From Streptomyces spinoverrucosus (GTDB lineage: Bacteria; Actinomycetota; Actinomycetes; Streptomycetales; Streptomycetaceae), in NCBI RefSeq assembly GCF_015712165.1, contig NZ_JADPZX010000001.1, forward strand, positions 4,724,001 through 4,788,000: 64,000 nucleotides of DNA, written 5' to 3'. The first letter of the stretch is position 1. Each line of letters opens with the position of its first letter. The notes beneath the pieces were generated by a model, which did not search any database, was not told where the DNA came from, and was given only the letters and a program-made list of their open reading frames with translations. A program made the position numbers and the translations under genes. Shown piece after piece: positions 7,998 to 15,530 of the stretch.

Positions 7998-8317
7998 GCC
8001 GCACCCCCGTCCGCAGCCGGCACGTCGGTGTAGCCGTGCAGGTGGACCACTGCGCCCGCGTAGTCGGTGGACGCCTTCAGCACGCGCGTCATGCCGTCGC
8101 CCTGCACCCCGTGCGTCACCTTCTCCGGCGGCACGGCCAGGGCTTCCCGCCACGCTTCGAATGCGTCCAGACCCTCGTGGAAGCGCAGGGTCAGCCGGTC
8201 GGGGTAGATGCGGGAAAGGTCGACGTCCGGGGCGGGCAGATGCCCGAAGTCAGCGACCAGCAGTCGCAGCGCACGCAGGGGTACGGCCAGGCCGTCCAGC
8301 GTCAGCGGCTCGTTCAC
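7994..8317 (-). CDS. Conserved small protein of the transfer operon
   Basis: 107 residues from a GTG at 8317 that overlaps the upstream stop as GTGA. It begins MNEPLTLDGLAVPLRALRLL and includes RLTLRFHEGLDAFEAWREAL and a His-rich strand AVVHLHGYTDVP. It is soluble with no membrane segment or metal motif. The fixed position between DUF6284 and Spd in this kind of element suggests a transfer accessory. I do not recognise a characterised family. Confidence 0.75.
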   Translation of the reverse strand: MNEPLTLDGLAVPLRALRLLVADFGHLPAPDVDLSRIYPDRLTLRFHEGLDAFEAWREALAVPPEKVTHGVQGDGMTRVLKASTDYAGAVVHLHGYTDVPAADGGAA

Positions 8318-8583
8318 GCCGCACCCCCGGGCAGGCTCGCGCCGGCGGTGCGGTTGGCCAGGTCCACCCGGGCGGCCAGCGCCCGGCGGCGGGCCCGGCG
8401 GATGCGGCGGGCGTCCAGCTCGGTCGGCGTGCGGTCGAGGGTGATGATGTGCGCGTCCAGCAGGTCGACGTCCGCGAGGATCAGCGGCATCTCCTGCTCG
8501 ATCGCGTCCAGTTCCGCGTCCGTGGGTTCGATCCAGTCGGCGAACGCGGTAACAGCGTCCTGAACAGTGACGATGTGGCTCAT
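8314..8583 (-). CDS. DUF6284-like small protein, first gene of the transfer operon
   Basis: 89 residues, starting MSHIVTVQDAVTAFADWIEPTDAELDAIEQEMPLI-type helical sequence, then RTPTELDARRIRRARRRAL, a strongly basic helix. It resembles the DUF6284 family common in Streptomyces mobile elements. The ATG at 8583 follows GAGAGGAAC. It is the promoter-proximal gene of a run of overlapping genes that continues to 6224. Regulation by the divergent GntR protein is likely because the intergenic region carries repeated operator-like motifs. Confidence 0.8.
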   Translation of the reverse strand: MSHIVTVQDAVTAFADWIEPTDAELDAIEQEMPLILADVDLLDAHIITLDRTPTELDARRIRRARRRALAARVDLANRTAGASLPGGAA

Positions 8584-8622
8584 TGGGTCGTGTTCCTCTC
8601 GAAGGGTGGAACGGCCCGAACA

Positions 8623-8652
8623 GCGGCTCCCGGGAGGCACCCCGGGAGCCGC
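8623..8652. repeat. Perfect 12-bp inverted repeat in the leader of the transfer operon
   Basis: GCGGCTCCCGGG at 8623-8634 and CCCGGGAGCCGC at 8641-8652 pair perfectly around a 6-base loop. It lies 40 bases upstream of the DUF6284 start. A second hairpin, CACGCGGG/CCCGCGTG, is at 8781-8799. Either could attenuate transcription into the transfer operon or act as a protein-binding site. Nothing in the sequence decides between these. Confidence 0.5.
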
Positions 8653-8827
8653 GCGCCGTTGAAGTCGGGAATCCGGCTCCCCACACCCCGCCCGTACGGC
8701 GCCGCGCTACACACGCGCCGGACGGGCGAGGGAGGCAACCGGCCGCAGCGGCGCTGCGGAGATTGGGTCGCGCTGTACCTCACGCGGGAGACCCGCGTGG
8801 TCGCCTACTTGGCCGAGGAGAGGCGAC

Positions 8828-8905
8828 GTGATCCCCATTCAGTTTTCAAAGAACGCCCAGTTCAGGGACCTACGAGGTTCCGTAGGCAGCCCCTGTCCGG
8901 CATAA
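8828..8905 (+). CDS. Possible 25-residue ORF upstream of the GntR gene
   Basis: A GTG at 8828 preceded by GAGGAGAGGCGAC opens a 25-codon frame (VIPIQFSKNAQFRDLRGSV, then six residues) ending in TAA at 8903-8905. The ribosome-binding site is good, and the stretch is less GC-rich than its surroundings. It could be a leader or a small element protein. There is no family evidence, so this is a weak call. Confidence 0.3.
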   Translation: MIPIQFSKNAQFRDLRGSVGSPCPA

Positions 8906-8917
8906 GGACTGACTCGT

Positions 8918-9025
8918 CGGTGTTGGTGGTGTTGTACCAACAACCAACTGCCTTGAGTTTGACCACAGTTGTTGGGTCGGTCAAGCCAGAGGGCGTATGT
9001 TGTTGGCACAAGTCAGCCAACTGTC
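8918..9025. promoter_or_regulatory. Divergent promoter region with repeated TTGTTGG / CCAAC operator-like motifs
   Basis: The AT-richer stretch before the GntR gene holds an imperfect inverted repeat around GTTGGTGGTGTTG and ACCAACAACCAAC (8922-8948), a direct copy CAGTTGTTGG near 8965-8975, another TGTTGTTGG near 8998-9006 and GCCAACTG near 9016-9023. GntR repressors of AICEs (KorSA-like) bind such sites in their own promoter and so hold transfer genes silent. The motifs are seen; the binding is inferred. Confidence 0.55.
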
Positions 9026-9036
9026 GGGGAGGAACC

Positions 9037-9798
9037 GTGAGGGAGCAACGCCCGAGGTATCACCGCATCGCTGATGACCTGCGAGGACAGATCGAGCGAG
9101 GGGAGCTTGAACCCGGTGAACAGCTCCCGACTGAGTTCGAGTTGGTGGAGCGCTACGAGGCCAGTCGGAATACGGTCCGGCTCGCCCTGCGGCGCCTGAC
9201 CGAAGAAGGGCTCATCATTGCTGGTCAGGGGCGGGGTAGCTTCGTTCGCCGCAGCCTCACGCCAGCGGTCTGGGACTGGTCGGTTCTGGAGTCTCGCGCC
9301 CGGCATCAGACGGACAAGCAGGGTGACCAGTGGGCCAGCATCGTGGCCGAAAGTGGTCGCCAACCACGGCAGGAAGTCCGTGTATCCATCCGGCGACCGC
9401 CGGCGGAGGTCGCTGAGCGGCTGGAGTTGGATCCCGAGACAGGCATCACCGTTGTGCGGGAGCGGGTCCGCATAGTCGACCATGACCCTTACGCCTTGGC
9501 TGACTCCTACTTCCCTGAGGAGTTGGTTCGTGGCACGCCCTTGATGCTGCCTGAGGACGTGTCAGCGCCGGGCGGTGTGCTGGCGAGCGTCGGGCTCATC
9601 CAGGCTCGTTATCGAGATGAGATCACCGTGCGGATGCCGACTCGTGCCGAGATCGAGAAGCTGTCCCTGCCCGCTGCCACGCCTGTGGCTGTGCACATGC
9701 GTACGGGCTACGACGAAAACAACCGTCCCCTACGAGTAATGATCACAGTCCTTCCGGGAGACCGTCATGTCATCAGGTACGACGTATCCGCCGAATAG
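9037..9798 (+). CDS. GntR-family regulator of the element (KorSA-like, HutC subgroup)
   Basis: 253 residues from a GTG with GGGGAGG close upstream. The winged helix is at residues 5-75 (IADDLRGQIERGELEPGEQLP, ELVERYEASRNTVRLALRRL). A UTRA ligand-binding domain of about 150 residues follows, ending PLRVMITVLPGDRHVIRYDV. It is divergent from the transfer operon. KorSA of pSAM2 is the closest functional model: it represses replication, transfer and its own gene. Three or four TTGTTGG/CCAAC motifs lie directly upstream. Its 3' end overlaps the next gene by 32 bases. Confidence 0.88.
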   Translation: MREQRPRYHRIADDLRGQIERGELEPGEQLPTEFELVERYEASRNTVRLALRRLTEEGLIIAGQGRGSFVRRSLTPAVWDWSVLESRARHQTDKQGDQWASIVAESGRQPRQEVRVSIRRPPAEVAERLELDPETGITVVRERVRIVDHDPYALADSYFPEELVRGTPLMLPEDVSAPGGVLASVGLIQARYRDEITVRMPTRAEIEKLSLPAATPVAVHMRTGYDENNRPLRVMITVLPGDRHVIRYDVSAE

Positions 9799-10492
9799 CC
9801 CCGTCTCCCAGGAGCCGACGCGTGTGAAAGCGCTCAGCAGCATTGATCCAACGTTGCCCGACGACCGGGAGCCAAAGGAGGTTTGGTACACCTCTTATGG
9901 CTCAAACATGCACCTTGATCGTCTTGCCTGTTACATCCGGGGCGGTCGTCCGCTGGGTGCGACCAGGGAGTATCCCGGTTGCAGAAACCCGGTAATGCCT
10001 CCCCGGTCACTCGCGGTTGAGCTTTCCGGCGCGATGTACTTCGCCACCGAGTCGCCAGTGTGGGGAGGCGGAAGAGCCTTCTACGATCCCGAGGGGTCAG
10101 GCCGCGTGTTGGCTAGGGCACACCTGGTGACTACTGAGCAGTTCTCGGACATCGCTGCTCAAGAGATGTACAGGGAGCCGGGGACGAACCTGAAGCTTGG
10201 CGAGGCTCTGGAACACGGGCGCGCCGTTTTGGGCGAGGGACGCTATGAGACGTTGGTTTGCGTAGGCCAGATTGACGGCTTGCCTGTTCTAACCTTCACT
10301 GCCCCCTGGGGAATGAACGACGTGCCATGGATTCCGCCTTCGCTGCCCTATGTGGAGTTCCTCGCCTCGGGGCTATTGTCGGCTGGCACTTGGGATGTGG
10401 ATGCGATTGCCGAGTACGTCGCAGCCTGTCCAGGGGCGTCCGGCCATTGGTCCGAGCAGGATATTGCCGCCCTCCTCACGGGTGACTCCTGA
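9767..10492 (+). CDS. Gamma-glutamylcyclotransferase-like fold protein (element cargo)
   Basis: 241 residues from an ATG at 9767 inside the 3' end of the GntR gene. An alternative GTG lies near 9823. The diagnostic YTSYGSNMHLDRL, a YGSN nucleotide/substrate-loop motif of GGCT-like proteins, is at about residues 41-53. It is followed by CRNPVMPPRSLAVELSGAMYF. Members are often misannotated as histone deacetylase. The substrate is unknown; GGCT-fold enzymes release 5-oxoproline from gamma-glutamyl compounds. It is the last gene before the attachment site, the usual cargo position, and its base composition is less GC-rich than the flanking chromosome. Confidence 0.7.
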   Translation: MSSGTTYPPNSPVSQEPTRVKALSSIDPTLPDDREPKEVWYTSYGSNMHLDRLACYIRGGRPLGATREYPGCRNPVMPPRSLAVELSGAMYFATESPVWGGGRAFYDPEGSGRVLARAHLVTTEQFSDIAAQEMYREPGTNLKLGEALEHGRAVLGEGRYETLVCVGQIDGLPVLTFTAPWGMNDVPWIPPSLPYVEFLASGLLSAGTWDVDAIAEYVAACPGASGHWSEQDIAALLTGDS

Positions 10493-10628
10493 GGACGGCT
10501 ACGACGCGCCCTGACGGCAACACCTGACGGCAACACGGGTGCACGTTGCCGTATCGCGAGGAGCGGCCGTGGACCCTACATAGCGGGCCGGAACGCCAAC
10601 ATCCCTGTCACGCGATCGCTGGTGGGAA

Positions 10629-10672
10629 CTTGTAAAGCGAAGGTCGTCGGTTCGAATCCGACAGGGGGCTCT
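10629..10672 (+). other. attR: Right attachment site: 3' half of a tRNA gene (TGT anticodon loop, probably Thr)
   Basis: The stretch reads CTTGTAA (anticodon loop with TGT), the 3' anticodon stem AGCGA, a variable loop, a canonical T arm GTCGG-TTCGAAT-CCGAC, and a 3' acceptor strand ending GGGGGC. There is no 5' half of a tRNA immediately before it. This is the duplicated 3' end left when an AICE integrates in a tRNA gene. The intact tRNA and the left site should lie left of the window beyond the integrase. The extent of the duplicated core is estimated from the tRNA structure. Confidence 0.85.
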
Positions 10673-10688
10673 TCTCCTGAGCAGCACA

Positions 10689-10720
10689 AACGCCCCGGCC
10701 GATGATCGGTCCGGGGCGTT
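10689..10720 (+). terminator. Hairpin after the tRNA 3' end
   Basis: AACGCCCCGG pairs with CCGGGGCGTT across an inner CCG/CGG stem with a GATGAT-type loop. It lies 17 bases downstream of the tRNA fragment. It was probably the terminator of the tRNA gene before the element inserted, so it marks the chromosomal side of the junction. Confidence 0.7.
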
Positions 10721-10738
10721 CGACATCTACGGGGGACA

Positions 10739-11152
10739 TCAACCGCGGCGGTCTGTTGCGGTGCGAGGATCACCGGCTTCCAGAGCAGAAATGACGGCCG
10801 CAGCGTCGCCGTCGTACGTGAGGAGCCGAGTGCGGTACCGCTGGAGGTCGCCCTCACTCCTGCGCAGGTGGCCTCTCCGCTCGCCCACATCCCGTACGAC
10901 CAGAGCCTCGCCGAGACTGCCCGGCGGGCCGGCCGGCGCGGAACTGTTCCGCTGACACTTGTGCAACCCGGCGACCGTTCTGGTCGGCTTGCTCAGCGCT
11001 GATCCGTCGCTGTGGCCGGGGCGGTGGGCGATCACCTTGACGGTGATCTTCTTGCCCTTCTGGGCCGACTTCAGGACCAGCGAGGACTTGGTGGCCCCGC
11101 TGATGGCCTTGCCGTTCGCGTACCAGCGGTACGAGTACGACGTCGCGTCTTC
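10739..11152 (-). pseudogene. Remnant of an extracellular Ig-like repeat protein fused to an unrelated tail
   Basis: On the minus strand the frame reads SYSYRWYANGKAISGATKSS, then SAQKGKKITVKVIAHRPGHS, typical of C-terminal Ig-like repeats in secreted Streptomyces proteins. After GLHK it continues as a different hydrophilic sequence (GDLQRYRTRLLTYDGDAAAV) to a stop at 10739. No credible start or upstream domain exists, because the frame runs straight into the oxidoreductase gene that ends at 11154. This looks like two gene fragments joined by deletion next to the integration site. Confidence 0.55.
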
Positions 11153-11153
11153 T

Positions 11154-12560
11154 TCAGCGTCGTCCCGCCACCCGGTCCGCCAGTCGTGCCAGTCGGGACG
11201 ACTCGGCGCTGTGCGTGGTGTGTTCGTGGCGGTCGGCGGTGCGGTAGGTGGCGTACATGCCGTGGACGCCCAGCCAGCGCAGCGGCTCCGGTTCCCACTT
11301 GCGGACCTTGTGATCGACCCACGGCAGGTCCGTCAGGTCCGTGCGGGTGCCCTGGCCGGAGTCGAGTTGGACCAGGTCGCGCAGGGTGCGGGCGGCGAGG
11401 TTGGCGGTGGCGACGCCGGAGCCGACGTAGCCGCCCGCCCAGCCGAGGCCCGTGGCGCGGTCCAGGGTGACCGTGGCGCACCAGTCGCGGGGTACGCCGA
11501 GCACGCCGGACCAGGCGTGTGTGATGCCGACGCCGGTCAGGGACGGGAAGAAGCGTTCCAGGATCTCCCGCAGTGCCGCGATCGTCGTTTCCTGGGTGCG
11601 GCCGTCGTTGTCGGTGCGGGAGCCGAAGCGGTACGGCACTCCGCGGCCGCCGAGTGCGATCCGGCCGTCGGCGGTGCGCTGGGCGTACATGTAGGCGTGC
11701 GCCATGTCGCCGAGCGTCTCGCGGCCCGCCCAGCCCACCGCCTCCCACTGCTCCTCGGTGAGCGGCTCGGTCGCGATCATGGAGGAGTTCATGGGCAGCC
11801 AGGTGCGCTTCTGGCCCTTCAGGGACGCCGTGAATCCCTCCGTGCAGCGCAGGACGTAGGGCGCGCGGACCGTGCCGTACGGGGTGACCGCGTGCTTCGG
11901 GCGGATCTCCGTCACCGGGGTCGACTCGTGGATGGTCACGCCCAGGGACTCGACGGTCCGTGCGAGGCCGGTCACCAGCTTCACCGGGTGGATGCGGGCT
12001 CCGTGCGGGGTCCAGGAGGAGCCGACCGCGCCGGCCACCCTGATCCGCTCGGCGGTCTCGCGGGCGCCGTACAGCTCGCGGTCCTTCTCGCCGTACGACA
12101 GCTCGTGCTCGTGGAAGGCCTTCAGGCGGGCCAGCTGGGCCGGGGTGCAGGCGACTTCGAGGACGCCGCCCTTGTGGACGTCGGCCTCGACGCCCTCCTC
12201 CCGGGCGGCCCTGATGACCTCGTCGACGGTGTCGTTCATGGCCCGCTGGAGGCGTACGGCGGCCTCGTGGCCGTGCACGCGCGCGTACCGGTCGCGGCCC
12301 GCGATGCCGTTGTAGAGCCAGCCGCCGTTGCGGCCGGAGGCGCCGTAGCCGCAGAACTTCTGCTCCAGGACGGTGATCCGGAGGAAGGGCGCGGCCTTCT
12401 TCAGGTAGTACGCCGTCCACAGTCCCGTGTAGCCGCCGCCGACGATCACGACGTCCGCGGACGCGTCGCCGGAGAGGGGCTCCCTGGGGGCGGGGAAGCT
12501 TTCCTGGGCGTACCAGAAGGAGACGCCGCCGTTCACGACGCTGCTGGGCGAGCTGCTCAT
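11154..12560 (-). CDS. FAD-dependent oxidoreductase (DAO family, amine/amino-acid type)
   Basis: 468 residues. The dinucleotide-binding motif VVIVGGGYTGLWTAYYL is at about residues 37-54. There is a typical second element ASGRNGGWLYNG for covalent or tight FAD binding, and a C-terminal GWAGGYVGSGVATANLAARTL FAD contact. DAO-fold enzymes with this layout (gamma-glutamylputrescine oxidoreductase-like) oxidise secondary or primary amines. Here the substrate is unknown. The ATG at 12560 is chosen because the protein aligns from MSSSPSSVVNGG with the family start. Its 3' end abuts a broken gene fragment. Confidence 0.85.
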   Translation of the reverse strand: MSSSPSSVVNGGVSFWYAQESFPAPREPLSGDASADVVIVGGGYTGLWTAYYLKKAAPFLRITVLEQKFCGYGASGRNGGWLYNGIAGRDRYARVHGHEAAVRLQRAMNDTVDEVIRAAREEGVEADVHKGGVLEVACTPAQLARLKAFHEHELSYGEKDRELYGARETAERIRVAGAVGSSWTPHGARIHPVKLVTGLARTVESLGVTIHESTPVTEIRPKHAVTPYGTVRAPYVLRCTEGFTASLKGQKRTWLPMNSSMIATEPLTEEQWEAVGWAGRETLGDMAHAYMYAQRTADGRIALGGRGVPYRFGSRTDNDGRTQETTIAALREILERFFPSLTGVGITHAWSGVLGVPRDWCATVTLDRATGLGWAGGYVGSGVATANLAARTLRDLVQLDSGQGTRTDLTDLPWVDHKVRKWEPEPLRWLGVHGMYATYRTADRHEHTTHSAESSRLARLADRVAGRR

Positions 12561-12677
12561 GGCCGCGACGTTAACCCGCGCGCGCGGGGATGTCTCCTTC
12601 GGATTTCGTCGTTGTGGCGGGCCGGAGGTGGGGAAATTGGGTCGAGCACGCGCGCGTACGCCCATAGGGTCCCGTAT

Positions 12678-13568
12678 GTGATCGAGATTCCGGAGGAACT
12701 GGCGGCGTCTCAGGCGTTGTACAACGGCGAGCAGGGCCGCGCCTTCATCGCCGGGCTGCCGGAGCTGGCGGCCTGCTTCCTGGACCGCTGGGAGCTGCGG
12801 ATCGACGGGCCGTCGATGTACGGCGTGTGCGCGCTGGTCCTGCCGGTCGTGCGAGCCGACGGCACGCGCGCGGCGCTGAAGTTGCAGCTGCTCGACGACG
12901 AGAGCGAGGGCGAGCCGGTCGCCCTGCGCGTGTGGGACGGCGAGGGGGCGGTACGGCTGCTGGACCACGACCCGGAGACCTGCGCGCTGCTCCTCGAACG
13001 CCTCGACCCCGCCCGGATGCTGTCCCACGTGCCCGACTCCCGTGAGGCCGTGCTGGTCATCGCCCGTCTGCTGGGCCGTCTGACCTCCGTACCGGCCCCT
13101 GAGGGCATGCGCGGGCTCGGCGACATCGCGCGGGCGATGCTGGAGCAGACGCCGTGGGCGCTTCGGCGGGTCCCGGCCCCGGAGGCCCGCCGTCTGCTCT
13201 CCGACTGCGCCGCCGCCGTACGGGAGGTCGTGGACGAGCCGGGGGACCGGCTCCTGCACTGGGACCTGCACTTCGAGAACGTCCTCGCCTCCGACCGCGC
13301 CCCCTGGCTCGCCATCGACCCCAAGCCCCTCGCCGGTGACCCCGGCTTCGACCTGCTGCCCGCCATCGACAACCGCTTCGACGCGGACGAGGTCCGCTGG
13401 CGGTTCGACGCCATGACGGACGTACTGGGGCTGGAACGCGCGCGTGCACGCGCCTGGACCCTCGCGCGCGTGCTGCAGAACTGCCTGTGGGAGATCGAGG
13501 ACGGCCGGCCGGTGGAGGACGAGCAGCTGGAGATCGCCCGGCGGCTGCGAGCTAGCCTGCCGGCATGA
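12678..13568 (+). CDS. APH(6)/hydroxyurea-kinase family phosphotransferase
   Basis: 296 residues from GTG 12678. The kinase core has the ATP-lysine strand AALKLQLL near residues 74-81, the signature ALRVWDGEGAVRLL, and the catalytic loop LLHWDLHFENVLA (H-D-N) with the metal-binding AIDPKPLAGDPGFD. This is the streptomycin 6-phosphotransferase-like family (PF04655). Many chromosomal members phosphorylate unknown small molecules, so antibiotic resistance is not assured. It is coupled to the following acetyltransferase by an ATGA overlap. Confidence 0.85.
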   Translation: MIEIPEELAASQALYNGEQGRAFIAGLPELAACFLDRWELRIDGPSMYGVCALVLPVVRADGTRAALKLQLLDDESEGEPVALRVWDGEGAVRLLDHDPETCALLLERLDPARMLSHVPDSREAVLVIARLLGRLTSVPAPEGMRGLGDIARAMLEQTPWALRRVPAPEARRLLSDCAAAVREVVDEPGDRLLHWDLHFENVLASDRAPWLAIDPKPLAGDPGFDLLPAIDNRFDADEVRWRFDAMTDVLGLERARARAWTLARVLQNCLWEIEDGRPVEDEQLEIARRLRASLPA

Positions 13569-14068
13569 TCCGTACCGCCACACCCGACGACATCCCCCTC
13601 ATCCACACGCTGGTGCGCGAGCTCGCCGAGTACGAGAAGGCTCCCCAGGAGGCGAGGGCCACGCAGGAGCAGCTGCGGGAGGCCCTCTTCGGTGAGCGCC
13701 CCGCCGCGTACGCGCACATCGCCACCGACGACGTCACCGGGGAGGGCGTCGGCTTCGCGCTGTGGTTCCTCAACTTCTCCACCTGGCGCGGAGTGCACGG
13801 CATCTACCTGGAGGACCTGTACGTACGCCCACGCGCGCGGGGCGGCGGTCACGGCAAGGCACTGCTGCGGGAGCTGGCACGGATCTGTGTGGAGCGCGGC
13901 TACGAGCGCCTGGAGTGGTCGGTACTGAACTGGAACCGGCCCGCGATCGACTTCTACGAGTTGCTGGGGGCGCGGCCCCAGGACGAGTGGACGGTGTACC
14001 GCCTGACGGACGGGCCGTTGGCCGCGCTGGGGGCAACACCCCGCCCGTCGGCCGAGCGTGGCGTCTAG
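13565..14068 (+). CDS. GNAT acetyltransferase, diamine/polyamine type
   Basis: 167 residues with the GNAT fold. Motif A is YLEDLYVRPRARGGGHGKALL (about residues 80-100), with the acetyl-CoA pyrophosphate loop RARGGGHGKA. Motif B is ERLEWSVLNWNRPAIDFYELLGA. The pattern resembles spermidine/spermine N1-acetyltransferases. It overlaps the kinase gene by 4 bases, and both may modify the same class of amino compound. The stop codon lies inside the first arm of an inverted repeat (14065-14128). Confidence 0.85.
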   Translation: MIRTATPDDIPLIHTLVRELAEYEKAPQEARATQEQLREALFGERPAAYAHIATDDVTGEGVGFALWFLNFSTWRGVHGIYLEDLYVRPRARGGGHGKALLRELARICVERGYERLEWSVLNWNRPAIDFYELLGARPQDEWTVYRLTDGPLAALGATPRPSAERGV

Positions 14069-14128
14069 GGCCTGTTGGCCGCGCGGCCGCCCTCCGGGCG
14101 ACGAGGCCACTTTCGCAACAGGCCCTAG
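14065..14128. repeat. 64-bp element with perfect 12-bp inverted ends, abutting the IS
   Basis: CTAGGGCCTGTT at 14065-14076 is the exact inverse of AACAGGCCCTAG at 14117-14128. Between them are GGCCGCGCGGCC and CGCCCTCCGGGCG hairpins. It follows the acetyltransferase stop and ends at the left target duplication of the IS701 element. It is either a bidirectional terminator or a MITE-like remnant: its ends resemble the GGGCCTGTTG ends of some Streptomyces IS5-type elements. Confidence 0.55.
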
Positions 14129-15530
14129 TAGTGCTTCGTTACGTCGAGTGATCTCGCCTGGTGGTGGGCATCTTCGTGGTGTGAAGCTGGGGGAAGTGGA
14201 ACGGCTCCGCGGTGAGTTAGCAGAGTTCGTTGCCGATGTCTTGGGGTCGTTGCCGCGGCGGGATCAGCGGCGGTGGGGCGATTGTTATCTGCGGGGTCTG
14301 ATGCTGGACGGCCGGCGGAAGTCGATCCAGCCGATGGCCGAGCGGCTGCCGGACGGCAACATGCAGGCCCTGCAGCAGTTCGTGAACCAGTCGCCGTGGG
14401 ACCCGCTGCCGGTGCGGCGGCGGATCGCCCAGCGGTTGTGCGAGGCGATCCGCCCTGAGGTGTGGGTGGTCGACGATGTGTCGTTTCCCAAGTGCGGCAC
14501 GGCGTCGGTCGGGGTGGCCCGGCAGTACTGCGGAGCGCTGGGCAAGCGGGCGAACTGCCAGGTCGCGGTCAGCGTCCACGCGGCCACCGACACAGCATCG
14601 TGCCCGTTGGAGTGGGAGCTGTTCCTGCCCCAGGAGTGGGCGCACGACGATGGTCGGCGGCAGCGCGCTGGGATACCCGTGGAGGTCGGGCATGTCTCCA
14701 AGACGCACCTGGCTCTGGGCCTGTTGGACCGGCTGGCCGGGCAGGGATTGGCGGTGCCGGTGATCGTGGCCGATGCCGGCTATGGCCGCAGCGTCTCCTT
14801 CCGGCTCGCACTGGAGGAACGCGCCTGGACCTACGTCATGGCCGTCGACCCGAAGGAGATCGCGCGGCCTGCCGACGCCGAGCCGTATCAGCCGGCTTAT
14901 GGCGGGCTGGGACCACCGACCCTGCCCCGCTACCGCGAGAAGCCCTGCCCGTTGCCCGGCCTCGTTGATGAAACCGCCGTGTTCGAGGAGGTCACCTGGA
15001 GGCAGGGCAGCAAGGGGGCGATGACCTCGCACTTCGCGGTGCTTCCGGTGCGGCCCTCGGGCAAGGAGGCCTGCCGCACCGCCCAGGAACAGGCCGGGGG
15101 ACGCAGCCGGTGGGACGGTGTGCTGCCGCTGCGGACCCTGCTGGTCGAACGGCCCGAAGAAGCCGACGAGCCGACCGGCTACTGGATGACCAACCTGCCC
15201 GCCACCACTCCGATCGCCGACCTGGTGCGGTGGGCCAAGATGCGCTGGCGGATCGAGCACGACTACCGCGAACTCAAACACGGCCTGGGCCTGGACCACT
15301 TCGAAGGCCGCACCTGGCGCGGCTGGCACCACCACGTCACCCTCGTCACCGCCGCCCAGGCCTTCCTCACCCTCAGGCGGCTCGACCCAAAAGCCCAAGC
15401 GCCGGCCTGACCCTCTACCAGGTCCTTGGTGCCCTTCAGGACCTGCTGAGGTGCTGGACCGGCACCTGCACCACCTGCGGCCGCCCCCTCACCACACCCC
15501 GAAGCAGAGCCAGAACCTAACGAAGCACTA
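14129..15530. mobile_element. Complete IS701-family insertion sequence, 1402 bp
   Basis: Perfect 13-bp terminal inverted repeats (TAGTGCTTCGTTA at 14129-14141 and its complement at 15518-15530) enclose one transposase gene. The element is flanked on both sides by CTAG (14125-14128 and 15531-15534), the 4-bp target duplication and preferred target of IS701 elements. Intact ends, target duplication and a full-length transposase indicate a recent insertion. Confidence 0.93.
14181..15410 (+). CDS. IS701-family DDE transposase
   Basis: 409 residues from GTG 14181. The N-terminal region includes LDGRRKSIQPMAERLPDGN. The DDE core has VVDDVSFPKCG (first Asp), VIVADAGYG (second Asp) and the C-terminal YRELKHGLGLDHFEGR (Glu). 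All catalytic residues are present, so it is likely active. It reads rightwards inside the IS. The last 120 bases of the element are non-coding. Confidence 0.93.
   Translation: MKLGEVERLRGELAEFVADVLGSLPRRDQRRWGDCYLRGLMLDGRRKSIQPMAERLPDGNMQALQQFVNQSPWDPLPVRRRIAQRLCEAIRPEVWVVDDVSFPKCGTASVGVARQYCGALGKRANCQVAVSVHAATDTASCPLEWELFLPQEWAHDDGRRQRAGIPVEVGHVSKTHLALGLLDRLAGQGLAVPVIVADAGYGRSVSFRLALEERAWTYVMAVDPKEIARPADAEPYQPAYGGLGPPTLPRYREKPCPLPGLVDETAVFEEVTWRQGSKGAMTSHFAVLPVRPSGKEACRTAQEQAGGRSRWDGVLPLRTLLVERPEEADEPTGYWMTNLPATTPIADLVRWAKMRWRIEHDYRELKHGLGLDHFEGRTWRGWHHHVTLVTAAQAFLTLRRLDPKAQAPA

Noticed and set aside
10959..13568. Plus-strand frame joining sequence opposite the FAD oxidoreductase to the kinase gene
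   Set aside because: Only the last 296 codons, from GTG 12678, encode a real protein; the rest is antisense to a confident gene.
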